From Theristus sp. LFF4_11 (taxonomy: Eukaryota; Nematoda; Chromadorea; Monhysterida; Xyalidae), in NCBI GenBank assembly GCA_030248135.1, contig JASANC010001743.1, forward strand, positions 1 through 64,000: a DNA stretch of 64,000 bases. The letters are read 5' to 3'. Made by a program: the position numbers and the translations under genes. A model generated the notes under the pieces. The model searched no databases and was not told the DNA's origin. It saw nothing but the letters and a program-made list of their open reading frames with translations. Shown one piece after another: positions 11,620 through 23,019 of this stretch (position 1 is its first letter; every line of letters starts with the position of its first letter).

Positions 11620-11885
11620 TACCGTAAAGTCTTGCATATAAGGTTCCTCCCACTTATAAGACCCCCACCCAAAAGTGGGCGGAGTGTCACACGGCGGGAA
11701 ACCAAAAAATTCAAAATTTTGACTTGGTCAAAATCTTACCCCGTTTATAAGGCCTGAAATTCCTAATGTTCGCTTTATAAGACCTCCTCCCACTTATAAG
11801 GTTGTCACACGAAATTCCACTTTTTTCAGAAATTTTTGATTTTCAAATTTATATAAGGAGACCTTATATGCAAGACTTTACGGTA
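11620..11885. mobile_element. Complete TA-type MITE, CCGTAAAGTC family
   Basis: A 266-bp element, counting the flanking TA dinucleotides, with long inverted ends (CCGTAAAGTCTTGCATATAA on the left and its complement on the right). The subterminal sequence contains CACTTATAAG on both sides, so the whole unit can fold into a long hairpin. Related partial copies are at 3787 and 9868. It has no coding capacity, so it would need a transposase elsewhere, presumably Tc1/mariner-type from the TA target. Confidence 0.85.
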
Positions 11886-14504
11886 AGTAACCGTGACGGG
11901 TCCCGTTACGATCTCACTTTCATGGCACCAGATATTAAGGAGAAGTATAAGAACAATTCTAATCCACTCCCTTGCGCTGACTGAAAAACTGTGCTATCGA
12001 ACGGTTTTGACAGTCGATAACTGAAATGATCTTGTCAGAAAATGAATTAAATTTTGCACTTTTATTCTCACTCCTGTGACAGTTTTCTTTCAACAATAAA
12101 GCACAAAAAGACGGCTAAAAAGACAATGCAGTGTTGTTTGGTTGTAGGCGGGCTTACAATCCTGAAATTGTTCACAAAAGAGGTTTCATAGTTTCTTCGT
12201 GTCACATTATTGACAACAGTTACATCTCGCTGAAGACAGCGAAAACATTGCAAAAATGTGTCAATAAAATTTTTTTGCGTGTTTTCATTTGGTGTGGCTT
12301 TAAGAGCTCTGTTCAATCATTGTTGCTCTTGTGTTATTGTCAAAGTGGTTACAAATTGAAAACATGTGGAGTTTCTGCGGAACGTTCTGAAGAAATTCAA
12401 TTGGAGGGACCGACATTTTTTTAAATGACAACTTCCCGGGAACGAGACAACAAAACTGTTGTAATTATCTGATAGAAAGATTGCTGTTATGTTTGTAAAT
12501 AATGCAGCTCTGTAAAGTCTGTGCAGCTAAATTCGCACAATTCGTACATTCGTGTATGCACAAAACGAGTTTTTAGAAAACTGACGATTCACGCAGTTGT
12601 GATCGGCGGCAATAAATTTTCTCATGCAACGCAACTCAGCGAGTGGGCGCATAAAGAAATTGCGGTTAAGAAATTCAGAAAAATAAACTCAATACGGGCA
12701 CATCGAGTACGGTACGGTTTCCACTGCATTGGGTCTTGAAACGATCTTTCAGAATTTTGAGTTATCGCCACGGAAAGCTATCTTATCTACTACAAAAACG
12801 GATTCGATCTGATAAGCAAAACAGGGTTCCGAACCCGTATTTCTTCAGAATAAATCATTTGTAATCTTTTACGATGACTTTCAAGTTGTAATTATGTCTA
12901 CACCCAATACGGTACAAATTGCAAAAACTGCTTTTCGTGCTACTACGAATGTTCTGACATTCGAACACATAACAATAAATATTAGAGATGCTAATTTGTC
13001 TAACGAATACATGTGTATGAACAAAAGTAGTTTACTTCTTAAAAGGTGTTGCAAAATAAATCACATTTATTACAACAAGCATCATTGAGATCATCAGTCT
13101 CAGTATATCAAACTTCAAAAACTGACACACAAGTAGAGTAAAATACCGATGGTTGGTTTAGCGAATTTTTCAATTTTCATCCCGTAATGACGTTTTTTTG
13201 AAGAATTTTCTTTGTTTGCATTCATTTCTGACACTTTCGTTCAACTTGCAACAGCTAAGCTATGTAAAGCAACTGGTTTTTGCTCCAAAAACGTGTTTCA
13301 CAAAATGTCACTATTCAAACCTTGTTGTCAAAATGTCCATCCCCAGGGTCGAATCTCCCTGCTGCGCAACACTTTTTTGTGAAAAGTCTGGCGGCTTCAA
13401 AAAAAACCCTCGTGTTCAGGAATTGTCCAACATCAAAAGGTCACGGAAGTGTGTTTGCTTTTCTAAAATGTTTTTTTGCTTTGAGAATTTTGTTCAGCTT
13501 GTTGTTTTAATCGTTCTGCTTCAAACAAACATACGGTGTGGACAATATAAGCGCTCGAAAAGTCATATATTGTGCCCAAATAACTTTCGAAAAAGTGAGT
13601 CAGTCGCATTGAGAAACTATTGAAAGAGCTTTTTCGTTCAATTTCGCAAAATTTCGAAAACTTATATTTAAAAAACAGACAAAAACACAAACAAACAACA
13701 CACACCGCGATTGGCTATGAAACTTTATCATTCCTGAGACTGCATTTCGAAAATAAACAACAAACAACAACCGTCTCTGCGCAAAAACGAGACCCGTGCG
13801 CGGAGTGGCGGTGTAAGTCAGCTGGACGTGATAGATTTGACGCTACAGGGTGTGACAAAAGTTGCAGAAATAATCCGCAGACAGGTGTTTTTTGTATAAC
13901 GCGATACAGTTTGAAAAAAGTTGCATTGTATGTATTAACTTTGGAAAAAAATAAACCTGGTTGGTTTAATTTTGACCACTAGCATTCTGGCGGAAACACC
14001 ACCAGCACTGTTCAAACTGTAAGCATATCTGTTCATGCTTTCACTCCACCCTGTTCAATCAAACAGCATCGATCCCAGGCGATGGGGTCTGCAAAAACCA
14101 GCTTTTCTGAAAATCAATCTCATTCGTTTCATAATATTATACAAAACGGCTGGTTCAGCGCGTTTGTCGGGTATTATTTACTCAAACATCAAGTGACCCA
14201 TGCCCCCCCCCCCCCCGTCGCATCTTGTTGTTTGTGGCCACACTTTTCAATAATTCTGCGAGACCACCCAGCCTGTCCAGTTGCATCTGCAAGGGTTTTG
14301 GATAGAAAATTTGACAATAATTTTATCGACTGTGTAAATTCAGCTGCTGAAACAGCTGAGCTGATTTGACCAATGACCGTGTCCTGTTAATTTGATTCGG
14401 ACATATGACGTTCAAGGTATATTGTTGCATACAGGTATATCTTGTTCGAATATTGTTGTACACTTGCTAGCAACTTACAACTGTTAAAGTGAGCTGCTAG
14501 CAAC

Positions 14505-15178
14505 CGCAGACTAGGAGTTGTCTTTTTCAAAAAAAGCCAACGTAATTCTTAATCATGTGTAGAAGGGATAAAAAATGAAAAGAAGAGCGCGGATAATCCA
14601 TTAGTTAAAAAAGGGGCGAAATTTGTAGCAAATTGGGGTTTTGGACGTTTTTTTTTCTTTTTTTAAAGCGCGCCTCGCAAAAAAATGTTTAACCGACCAT
14701 ACCGTATTTTCGCATCTGTGTACGGCATGGCCGATTAAAGGCCGATTAAATTTAATTTATCATACGCACAAAATTTATCCGGCACGTCACGTCACGTCAC
14801 GTCACGTCTCATTCATGCAGCAAAGAACAGCAATCCGGCACGTCACGTTATCTTGAGAACGTCACACGTGCTCGTTTATACACGCATTCATACTTGACGT
14901 GCCGTGACGTGACGTGCCGGATATATATGCGTCGTGCATGAATTGGCCTTTAACATGATAATTTTTTGGGTGAAAGGAGCGCGCGGAATTTGAAAGAAAG
15001 GAAAAAGAAGTTCAGCAAGTAGCAACCCAATTGTGTATCAAATTCGACGTGCGTGTTTTTTACATTGCTCAATTTGTTCTTGCTATTCTGTTCGTTCTTT
15101 GTCCATTGGACACAGAATTGGCAAATTATCTTGGCATTTTTCAGAAAGACAACTCCTGGTCTGGGACTAATCTCTCGT
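14505..15178. mobile_element. Large inverted-repeat structure with CACGTCACGTC core
   Basis: Two oppositely oriented copies of one dispersed repeat (markers GACTAGGAGTTGTC on the left and GACAACTCCTGGTC on the right) flank a central palindrome. Arms are about 14505-14735 and 14950-15178. The centre has CACGTCACGTCACGTCACGT near 14785 and GACGTGCCGTGACGTGACGT near 14895. GGCC-containing ends (AAAGGCCGATT and AATTGGCCTTT) border the core, as in a separate nested MITE. Relatives of the arms lie at 17757-17800, 53495-53575, 61712-61975 and 63621-63880. Confidence 0.7.
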
Positions 15179-16476
15179 AAAGAAAGGAAGCCATTGCTGC
15201 CAACCAATCAGCTAATTGTAAATAATCTGCAGCGATTTGTCTCTTTACTTAAACTTTCAACCCATGTATCTTCAATTAATACATTTACATTGTACCTGTG
15301 TAACTGCGAAAGAGCCTCATCATAATTGAGTTCTTTTAAATCACTCTGAAGTGTGCAGGTTCAGCATTTTTTATTTGTCATCCACCAGACGCTACACCAC
15401 ACATCATAAACAACGTTTTTTTGTCCTGCACGCATCGGCAGAAAAAAAATCATTTCAGAATTGGTCCAGGCAGATAGGACATCATGTTGACCAGAAAGTA
15501 AAAGTGCATGTCACGAGATAAGAGGTCGTGTGAGTTTTCAAGAATTTTTTTATCACTTTCCAGGCAATTCCCACATCGCTGTGTTCTTTGGAAAATCTCA
15601 AACTCAAAATTCTGCGCGCGCGCACACCACACAGACGTGTGAAAATATCGACTTGAATAAATCACTCTTTCTTTTTATTTCTCTCTCTCTGACCAAACGT
15701 CTCGCTTCAAGTTTCGAAAAAGTTTTTGGCGCTCAGTTGATTTGATGGTGACTTTACTCGCGTGGTGTGTGTGTGTGTGTTGTCGCACTGGTCACTTGTT
15801 CCGAAGCGTATAATAGAGACGAGAAAATATAATATTGTTATAATGGAAAAGTTAAAGTATATCGAATCTGAGAGGCGTATATAATAATGTTGAGATAATG
15901 TTCAAAATGTACACATTTGTCTGTCACGATCACGACTCTTCGGGGCCCACCATGGCTGTCGGATTGACACTTTTTCTGCTGCGTCACATTTGCTGCACTG
16001 CTATGTTTTCACCTCCCGCGTATCACTGTAAAGCTGGCTGTCCATTCACACAAAGCAACTTTTTTTTGTTTACCTTTACACCGCACAGGTCGATTAGAAA
16101 ATAACAGAATTTATTTCAATATTCAAAATCACACATCAATAAAAACATATTCATCGGCCGTTATGATTTTTGTTTTATTGAAGATATGACAAATGCAAAC
16201 GCAAAATGAGCGCATCAGTCTAACAAAAGCCGACGCGCGCGCGCAGCTGATTTGCGCAACAATAAACAAAAGAAAAACGACGGTCATTTGGAGTTATTAT
16301 ACACGTCATTTTGAAGTTGGAGTTTCAGATACGCTGACGTAACGGAACCACTTCATACGATAATAGTACTAGCAATTATTACATTTCTATCACTGTCGTC
16401 CAGTTCACTCATCATAAAAAGCCGCATTAATCGAAGAAAAATTGGGTAAAAAACGTATATAGCGGGCCAGCTAGCG

Positions 16477-19400
16477 ATGCGACTAGCGTCGCCGGCGAGC
16501 AGCCGCCTCTGCGGCTTTCACGGGACAATTTTGGCGATTTTTCGGCCGAGGGCTCTGAGAGACTTTCGATTTGCGTCGACGTCTACGATATCGTCGACCG
16601 ATTTACACTCACTATTGTTACTGTTGCTAATACTGCTAACATCAACACCATTGTCTTGCCTCGCTCAACAACCGCAGCCACGATTGCATCATTCACCCTA
16701 TGCCGACTCAAGATGGCCCTCATTACTATTCGTGAGTGGCCAGTCGTGTCGTGTGTTCTTTTGAGAAATTTTTTGTTGTTGCTGATTTTCATAGATTTCA
16801 CCGCAAATGTCATTATAGTGCGACCAGGAGAATTTTCAACGCGTAAAAAAACGAAAAGTTCACAAATTTGTTAGTTGTTTAGTAGCTTAAATCCAATGAA
16901 TCCGCCGATAAATAAATAAATGCTGAAGTTCCAAGACAACGCACTCTGTCATAATGTAATGATTTTTAAAATGTTGTACAATCGACAAACACACAGGCAC
17001 CACCACCACCACCACATCATATATCACAGCAACAGCACGCGTGTGAGTGTGTGTGTGTGCCTTGTGTGTTTGCTTGTGACTTTGCAACGTTACTGTGTTA
17101 TGAGTTGTGACACAGTGCACAGTCTTCAGTCTAGTCGGACTTTCTCTATAAAAATCCTTTTCCAGAGATTATTACGGATGCAAACACCGAGGATCGTGAC
17201 ATCCACAGCGCCATCGTTGCCAGACGACGGAGACATTTTGAACAATAAACGTTTGTAATCGTTTCGCCAATTTTTTGTCATTATTGTGATTTGTTTGTTT
17301 GTCCACCTATTTAGACCCGTTTTGTATTTCGTTTTCTGATCGAACCTTGTTTTTTACAGAAAATTTCTTGCTGCCAAATGATTTCGAGAGAGCGCTATCA
17401 TTGCCAGGTTTGTTTTCTTAATTGTATTTCTTTTTTTTAAATTTCTGTCATTCACGCGTAGATGTAGCTTTGCGTTACCGTGCACATGAGTGCGAATACT
17501 AAAATGTCTCAAAAATTTAGTGGACTAAAACACCGATTATGTTGCCACTTTTATTTCCGGAAGACCCAGGTGAGCAGAACACTGGATGCCTGCACCTCCT
17601 TGAACAACTTTTTTTAGCACGAGTAAAATATAGCAAACGTCATAAAAGCAATCGTGTCGAATGTCAGTTTACACTGTCTGATTTCATAAATTTCAGAACG
17701 GCCACCAACCGACGAAGAATTACAAGGCATCCAGCAACCTGGTGAGTCTTTGAAAAACACAACTCCTAGTCTGCGACCGGTCTTTCACCTTGATGTGAGA
17801 AGACAAGGAGTGTGCCTTATTATTTGAACGTGCGAAAATGTGTTTTTGTTTTGCACGTGTCCGACGGCAACGAGTATTGCCCACATACGTACTACATCCA
17901 AGTAATCCGGCTTTCAAAGTTATTGTTCCAGATTTGTTCGAAGGCGATATTCGTGGAATTTCGTTGGACGGTTTCGACAGGAGACTCCGCGACCCCCCAC
18001 CACTGGATGTCTTTGCACTGCCGGTAAGTGAGCGTTTCTCAACAACATCTTTTAACGTGAAAGTCCGTGGAATAAATTTTGCAATAGACTTTGTGAAATG
18101 TGATTTTGACCTTTTTTCGGCGTGATTCAGTCATGTTCGTTGGTTTTCCAGTTCAACAGCGCACTGAACCTCGCGACGTACCCGGACAAACTGTGGCCGT
18201 CCGGGCGTGTGCCGTACGCGTTGTCGGCGTTGCTCGACGACGCACAGCGAGCGGCGATCGCGCAGGCGTTCGACGAATACAGAAACAAGACGTGCGTTCG
18301 ATTCGTGCCGAAGTCGGATGACGACTACGACTATCTGTTCATCAAGAAGAACAAACACTTCGGGTTTGTGTGGATCTTCACCGATTTATTTTTGGGATAA
18401 TACCGTATTACCCCCATTAAACCCCCCCCCCACCATTAATCCCCCCCCCCCCCACCAATAAACCCCCACCCCCCCCCCCCCATCCAGTTTATTAATACCC
18501 CCCTCTGCAAATAATCCGCGGTGGGGGAGTGGTGGGGGGTGTATATGAAAGAATAGGGGGGGTGGGGGGGGGGGGGGAAAAGTGGGTGAGTTTATAGTAA
18601 TTTCATTACAAAAGGCTGTTATAAAAGGAAATTTCTATGTAGAGTAGAAGTTTCTGTGACTTTCTTGCCTGCCATGCAATGTATTTTTGCCATTTTTCAA
18701 CAAACCCCCACCCCTAGAATTTTTTGTAAATAAACCCCCACCCCTAAAAGTCGCTGACGTATTAATCCCCCGTGGGGGTTTATTGGGGGTAATACGGTAG
18801 TCATAATACTGGATTACCGATTTCTGAGCGGGATATAATGTTGATTTCAACACATTTTAACACTCCAACAAAAGACTCAGCCGCAAAACACTGTTTCCGT
18901 TGACGGTCGTCGCAGGTTTTCACTCACATGAATTTCAGCCTAACGTTGTACAAACATACTGGCACATACATGGACAGGCGTTTGCTATAGTGTTTCACGT
19001 CTCTGTAACATTAAACGAGAGATGAGCCCGTGCATGGATGAAAAAGGGCGCCAAGAATGTTGCTCCTTGATAATACCGGGAAGAGTTCCAAAAGTTTTGA
19101 AAACATCGCAAGCGTTTTTCATTCAGCTGTTCATCGTACGTCGGCCGTGCTGGTGGCAATCAGACGGTGTCGCTCGAAATCGGCAAATGTTTCACGAAGG
19201 GCATCATCGCGCACGAGCTGATGCACGCGCTCGGCTTCTTCCACGAGCACAGTCGTACTGACCGCGACGACAACGTGAACATCATCGAAGAGAACATCAA
19301 GCCAGGTGAGGCTGCTCGCGACGCCGGTGCAGTTTGCACTGCAAGCGATCGTTACATTCTCCATATTGACCACACCTATTTGTTAGATAAACGAGTTTTG

Positions 19401-21009
19401 TTTTGTTATACAAGTTGCTAGCACATTTGCTACTAAAAAGATTGTACCAACAGCAACTGTACTGAAGTGGCAACGCTCGTCTGAAAACGCATCAAATCCA
19501 AATCAGTGTGCTGGAGATGTGCTTTTGAGAACAAAAAATGCAACGCACAGGAATGCTGCGCAACTTCGAGAAATACCCGCGCAAGATCATCGACTCGCTC
19601 GCGATGCCGTACGACTACGACTCCGTGATGCACTACCACAAGTTGGCGTTCTCGCGTAACGGCAAACCGACGATACTGCCGAAGACGGGCGACTGGGAGA
19701 TCGGACAGCGGTTTCGTCTGTCGAAAATCGACGCGCAAAAGGTCAACAAACTGTACGGCTGCGAGCCGCAACCGACCGACGCGAATGAGACCGGAGGTGA
19801 CCCGGAGACGGACGGCACGACGGCGACGACCACCGAAACGCCGACGGAGGGTTCGTTTTTTTTTGAGAACTCACACTGGACAAAACAACAACAGAGGGTT
19901 GAACGTTTTGTTGAGCTATTTTTTTTTTAAACAGAACAAAGAGTACGATCTTCGGTCGAATGAAAACTCGATTTTATAACTCCACTGATCCAAAGGTGTT
20001 CTCCACACTTTTTCAGAATGTAAGGATCTAAACGCGCACTGCACCATGTGGGCGGACATTGGCCACTGCAAATGGAGTTCAAAATACATGAATCACTATT
20101 GTCGAAAGTCGTGCAGCCTCTGTAGCACAAGTGAGCGAATTTTGGTGTGGCTGTTTGCCGAATAAAACAAGGCAAACGCAAAACTTGTCTTTAAAGATGT
20201 TGCCAAAATGCCAAACGGGAATGCGGACATGTAAATTGCAGAAAAGCTTTTTTTAAATTTAGCATACCTTACTGTACATAGTTTTGCGCAGTGTTGAAAA
20301 TAATGCTTTTGAAAACGGTTTTTAAATGTGCAGAAATTGCGGAAACATGAAGGTCTGCAAAACGCCATTCGCCAACTTTTTTTCTCCAGAGATTGTTTCG
20401 TCGAAAGTGTCGGTACCGAAATGACGTCATGCAGTCTTGCGTTTGCCATGGACAACGACTGCAAAGCATGGTCGTCATTTCGGTCTGACGATGTTCGAAC
20501 ATATTCATTCTCTTTTCTTCTGGTTCTGCGACTCAATGCGTGCACAGATAGAAACGCAGTTGCACGCATATGACGCAGGAATTCAAAATACGTAAAGAGC
20601 GTGTCCTGAGTCTCATCTAATGAGCGGTCCGAGTGATTTGTGCAATTTTGAATTGCCGCGTCAAGCATGAAACTAATCTCCTGTCTACGTCGTCAAATGC
20701 AATGGAGTCGCAGAATCAAAACAAAAACAGCGAATAACACCACCGATATCATCTGCAATCCTCGCAGCGCCGTCACCGCCGATCACACCAGACGAGGGCG
20801 TACGCTGCCTCGACCGAAATCTGTTCTGCGGCTACTGGGCGCGCATCGGGGAGTGCAAGTCCGAATCGAAGTTCATGAAGCTGTTCTGCGTGCGCTCGTG
20901 TAAACTGTGCAACGGCGACACACCGCTGCCGGCGGCTGGCCGCAAGACCGGCCCGGCTGGCGGCAGCGGCAGCATTGAAGAGATCGACCGAGAGTTCCGA
21001 ACCTCCTAG
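16477..21009 (+). CDS. Secreted astacin metalloprotease with two ShK domains
   Basis: Zinc endopeptidase of the astacin (M12A) family, about 523 residues. Proposed exons: 16477-16731, 17166-17250, 17360-17407, 17697-17741, 17932-18023, 18152-18363, 19127-19305, 19551-19850, 20017-20130 and 20768-21009; all phases agree. A hydrophobic stretch (LLLLLLILL, about residues 45-55) serves as signal sequence or signal anchor. The propeptide holds LFEGDI (146-151), the usual latency aspartate region. The mature domain starts near LWPSG (189-193). The zinc motif has His275, Glu276, His279 and His285, followed by GFFHEHSR; the Met-turn SVMHY is at 330-334. A Thr/Pro linker leads to two six-cysteine ShK domains (Cys407-441 and Cys457-491). 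This matches nematode NAS proteins of the ShK-bearing subgroup. The first exon and start ATG are the least certain part. Intron 6 holds a MITE. Confidence 0.88.
18401..18799. mobile_element. TA-flanked MITE, CCGTATTACC family, in astacin intron 6
   Basis: Second copy of the element at 7747-8194: inverted ends CCGTATTACC and GGTAATACGG, each with TA, and the same core (CTGCCATGCA..TTTTTGCCA). The left half is an extreme run of C tracts and the middle has G tracts near 18556-18578. It lies inside the intron between 18363 and 19127 of the astacin gene. Confidence 0.8.
20527..20735. mobile_element. Palindromic repeat, GACTCAATGCG family, in astacin intron 9
   Basis: Starts at CTGCGACTCAATGCG and ends at CAATGGAGTCGCAG, so the ends are inverted. 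The interior has GAATTC..GCGTCAAGCATGAAACT. The same family recurs at 32376-32575, 47091-47285, 63594-64000 and, decayed, in intron 2 of the two duplicated globins (about 1490-1680 and 5320-5510). Confidence 0.65.
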
Positions 21010-23019
21010 TCACACTCATATGAAACACATTGCTAATTATATCAATTCGTTCAAACGCACGTGTCGCGTCAAAATGACGTCATTTGGCATTTTTGAGAAA
21101 AAAAACATTTCGTCACATGCAAATGTGCTACCGGAATTTCAGTTTAATTCATCCGTTTACATGCGCGAAGAAAATGCAGTCTCAACTGAAATGTTCGCGT
21201 TGCTGTGCACGTTTTCAGAGCACATACAATATGACGTCGTTTTTCAAATGCCATTGTGGTCTGACCCGTTCGAATAGACTTACAATACTGACGAGTCCTG
21301 TAACTGCTGTCGCATTATCAGTTCGATTCAGTGTTTTGAGGTCTATTTTCAAAACAAAACCATCCGAATGCAGTGCGAGCGCAAAGAACGGCGGTTTTGT
21401 GTTTCGTTTTATTTTGCTTTCAATGCAGTCTGTCTGAGATACGAAAGTGTGCGGATCAATTTTTGTTAACTTTGAAAACTATCTTACATGAGTGTAGCAT
21501 TCCGGTAATCTTGAAACGTGCCTCGCGTTGGTGTGGAATTGACAGTAATGCGAAGTTCGGTGTTACATGTTGGGGTCCCAACACGTGATAACAGCAAATT
21601 TTCGTCGTGCGTGACCCTCTATACCCGTGCGACGGTGGGTCAACTGTGGTGCATGTGCCACCATACGGTTCCCCTGCGCCATCGCACATATGGTAAACTT
21701 TATCACAAATATTCAGTAGACACCGTAAACAGTTTGCGCAGCAGCCGCCGTGGGCGTTGTCTGAGTTGAAATTAGTTTTTCAGAGGTGGTTCTTGTTTGG
21801 TTGTTGGTTATTTCCTATTTCCCAGTTGTATCATATGAATTTTTTGCTTCTTTTTTGTGTTGGTGACACAATATCACTGTGTACCGTGGAACGTACATAT
21901 TATATATGATAATCGAAGTTTGCATTGTCTCATGCACTGACAAAACATATACAACAGCGATATAGCTTAGCCACTCAATGTACTGCTAAAGATTGCTATT
22001 GAATTTCTGTTCGCATGATATAATATAGTAAGTTCATTGTAGTAGCAAAGCGTTTGGACAAAGCAAGTTTTGGAGCAGAGCGTTTTCTCAGTGTGCGTTA
22101 AATTTTGCTTTTTAGTATTTTTAATGATGAAAAAATAAAATATATAAAAACTTAACGCAGATTTTTTGATGGTTCGGGCAAATTTTTGCAGCAGCACCCT
22201 TATCCACAGAATTGTACGGTATTTGTTATGTAGCGGTAGCACATGCACAGCACAGCTTTCAGACTTTCAGATTTTGTTGACAACTTTTTGATCTTTCCCT
22301 TTTTATTAAAAATTGCTATATTTAGAGTGCTGCTGAGTCCTATCCTGGGTGCTTCTTTTTTAGCTTCAAGCAGCAAGCTCCGCTCAAGCTCAAGCCCAAA
22401 ACAAAAGCGTTGCTGTTGTCACTTTACTGGAACGGAACGGGCAAATATAAGATTGTTGTAGAAGAATTTCGTGAAAAAATTTCGGAAATTTTGCCGGAAA
22501 AATTACGGTAATTTTTCCAATTTTTCACGAGTTCGAAAAATGACCAAATGAGCAATTTCCATAAAAACAAATGATGCAGGAGGAAATTTTGCTGAAAATT
22601 AGTGGCGTTTCAACCAAAAATGGCAGTTCAAACAAAAGTTTAAGAAGTGGGGGCCCGTAAATGCAACACGATACGACGAGTCGACGCAAAAAAAGCTAAA
22701 AAGCATCAGCCAATGTAACAGATACGAGAACAAAATCCAAACTTTCGCCGTGTCATAAAGTAATAAATATTTAATAAAAACACGCACGCACGTGCCTTAA
22801 TAGGTATTATTCCGTTCATTTAACAACAAAAATTGGTTGTGAAAAATTCAATTTTCAGTAACAAAAGGTTTGGTAAAATAAAATTACGGAAATTTTATTT
22901 TGAGCGTGAAAAATTTCCGGAATTTTTTCTGGCAAAATTACCGAAAAATTTCGAAATTTTTCACGTGCCATCTGTTGATTGTTGTGTCGCTTTTCATCAA
23001 GCATTGTTACCAGCAGGAA
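21010..23019. other. Spacer between astacin and TPR gene
   Basis: No gene seen. It contains a CRE-like palindromic stretch (AAATGACGTCATTTG near 21073, with a degenerate partner near 21230). It also holds two inverted copies of a GTGAAAAA..TTTCCGG..AAATT sequence, at 22465-22536 and 22898-22968, about 360 bp apart; these could be the ends of one element. The 5' UTR and promoter of the TPR gene must lie at the right-hand end. Confidence 0.5.

Larger units (their letters stand above)
9809..16476. other. Long intergenic region, no gene recognised
   Basis: About 6.7 kb between the globin array and the astacin. None of the open frames shows a domain I know, or a supported chain of splice sites. 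Contents seen: a MITE end at 9868, a mariner-like ACAGGGTG end near 10736, a complete MITE at 11620-11885, a 13-C tract near 14206, a large inverted repeat at 14505-15178 and a GT microsatellite near 15762-15780. The last kilobase should hold the astacin promoter, but I see no distinct motif. Confidence 0.55.

Noticed and set aside
17530..17571. Extra astacin exon ending CCCAG/GTGAGC
   Set aside because: No acceptor gives an open frame in the required phase, and exons 17360-17407 and 17697-17741 join cleanly without it; a 6-nt microexon is possible but unsupported.
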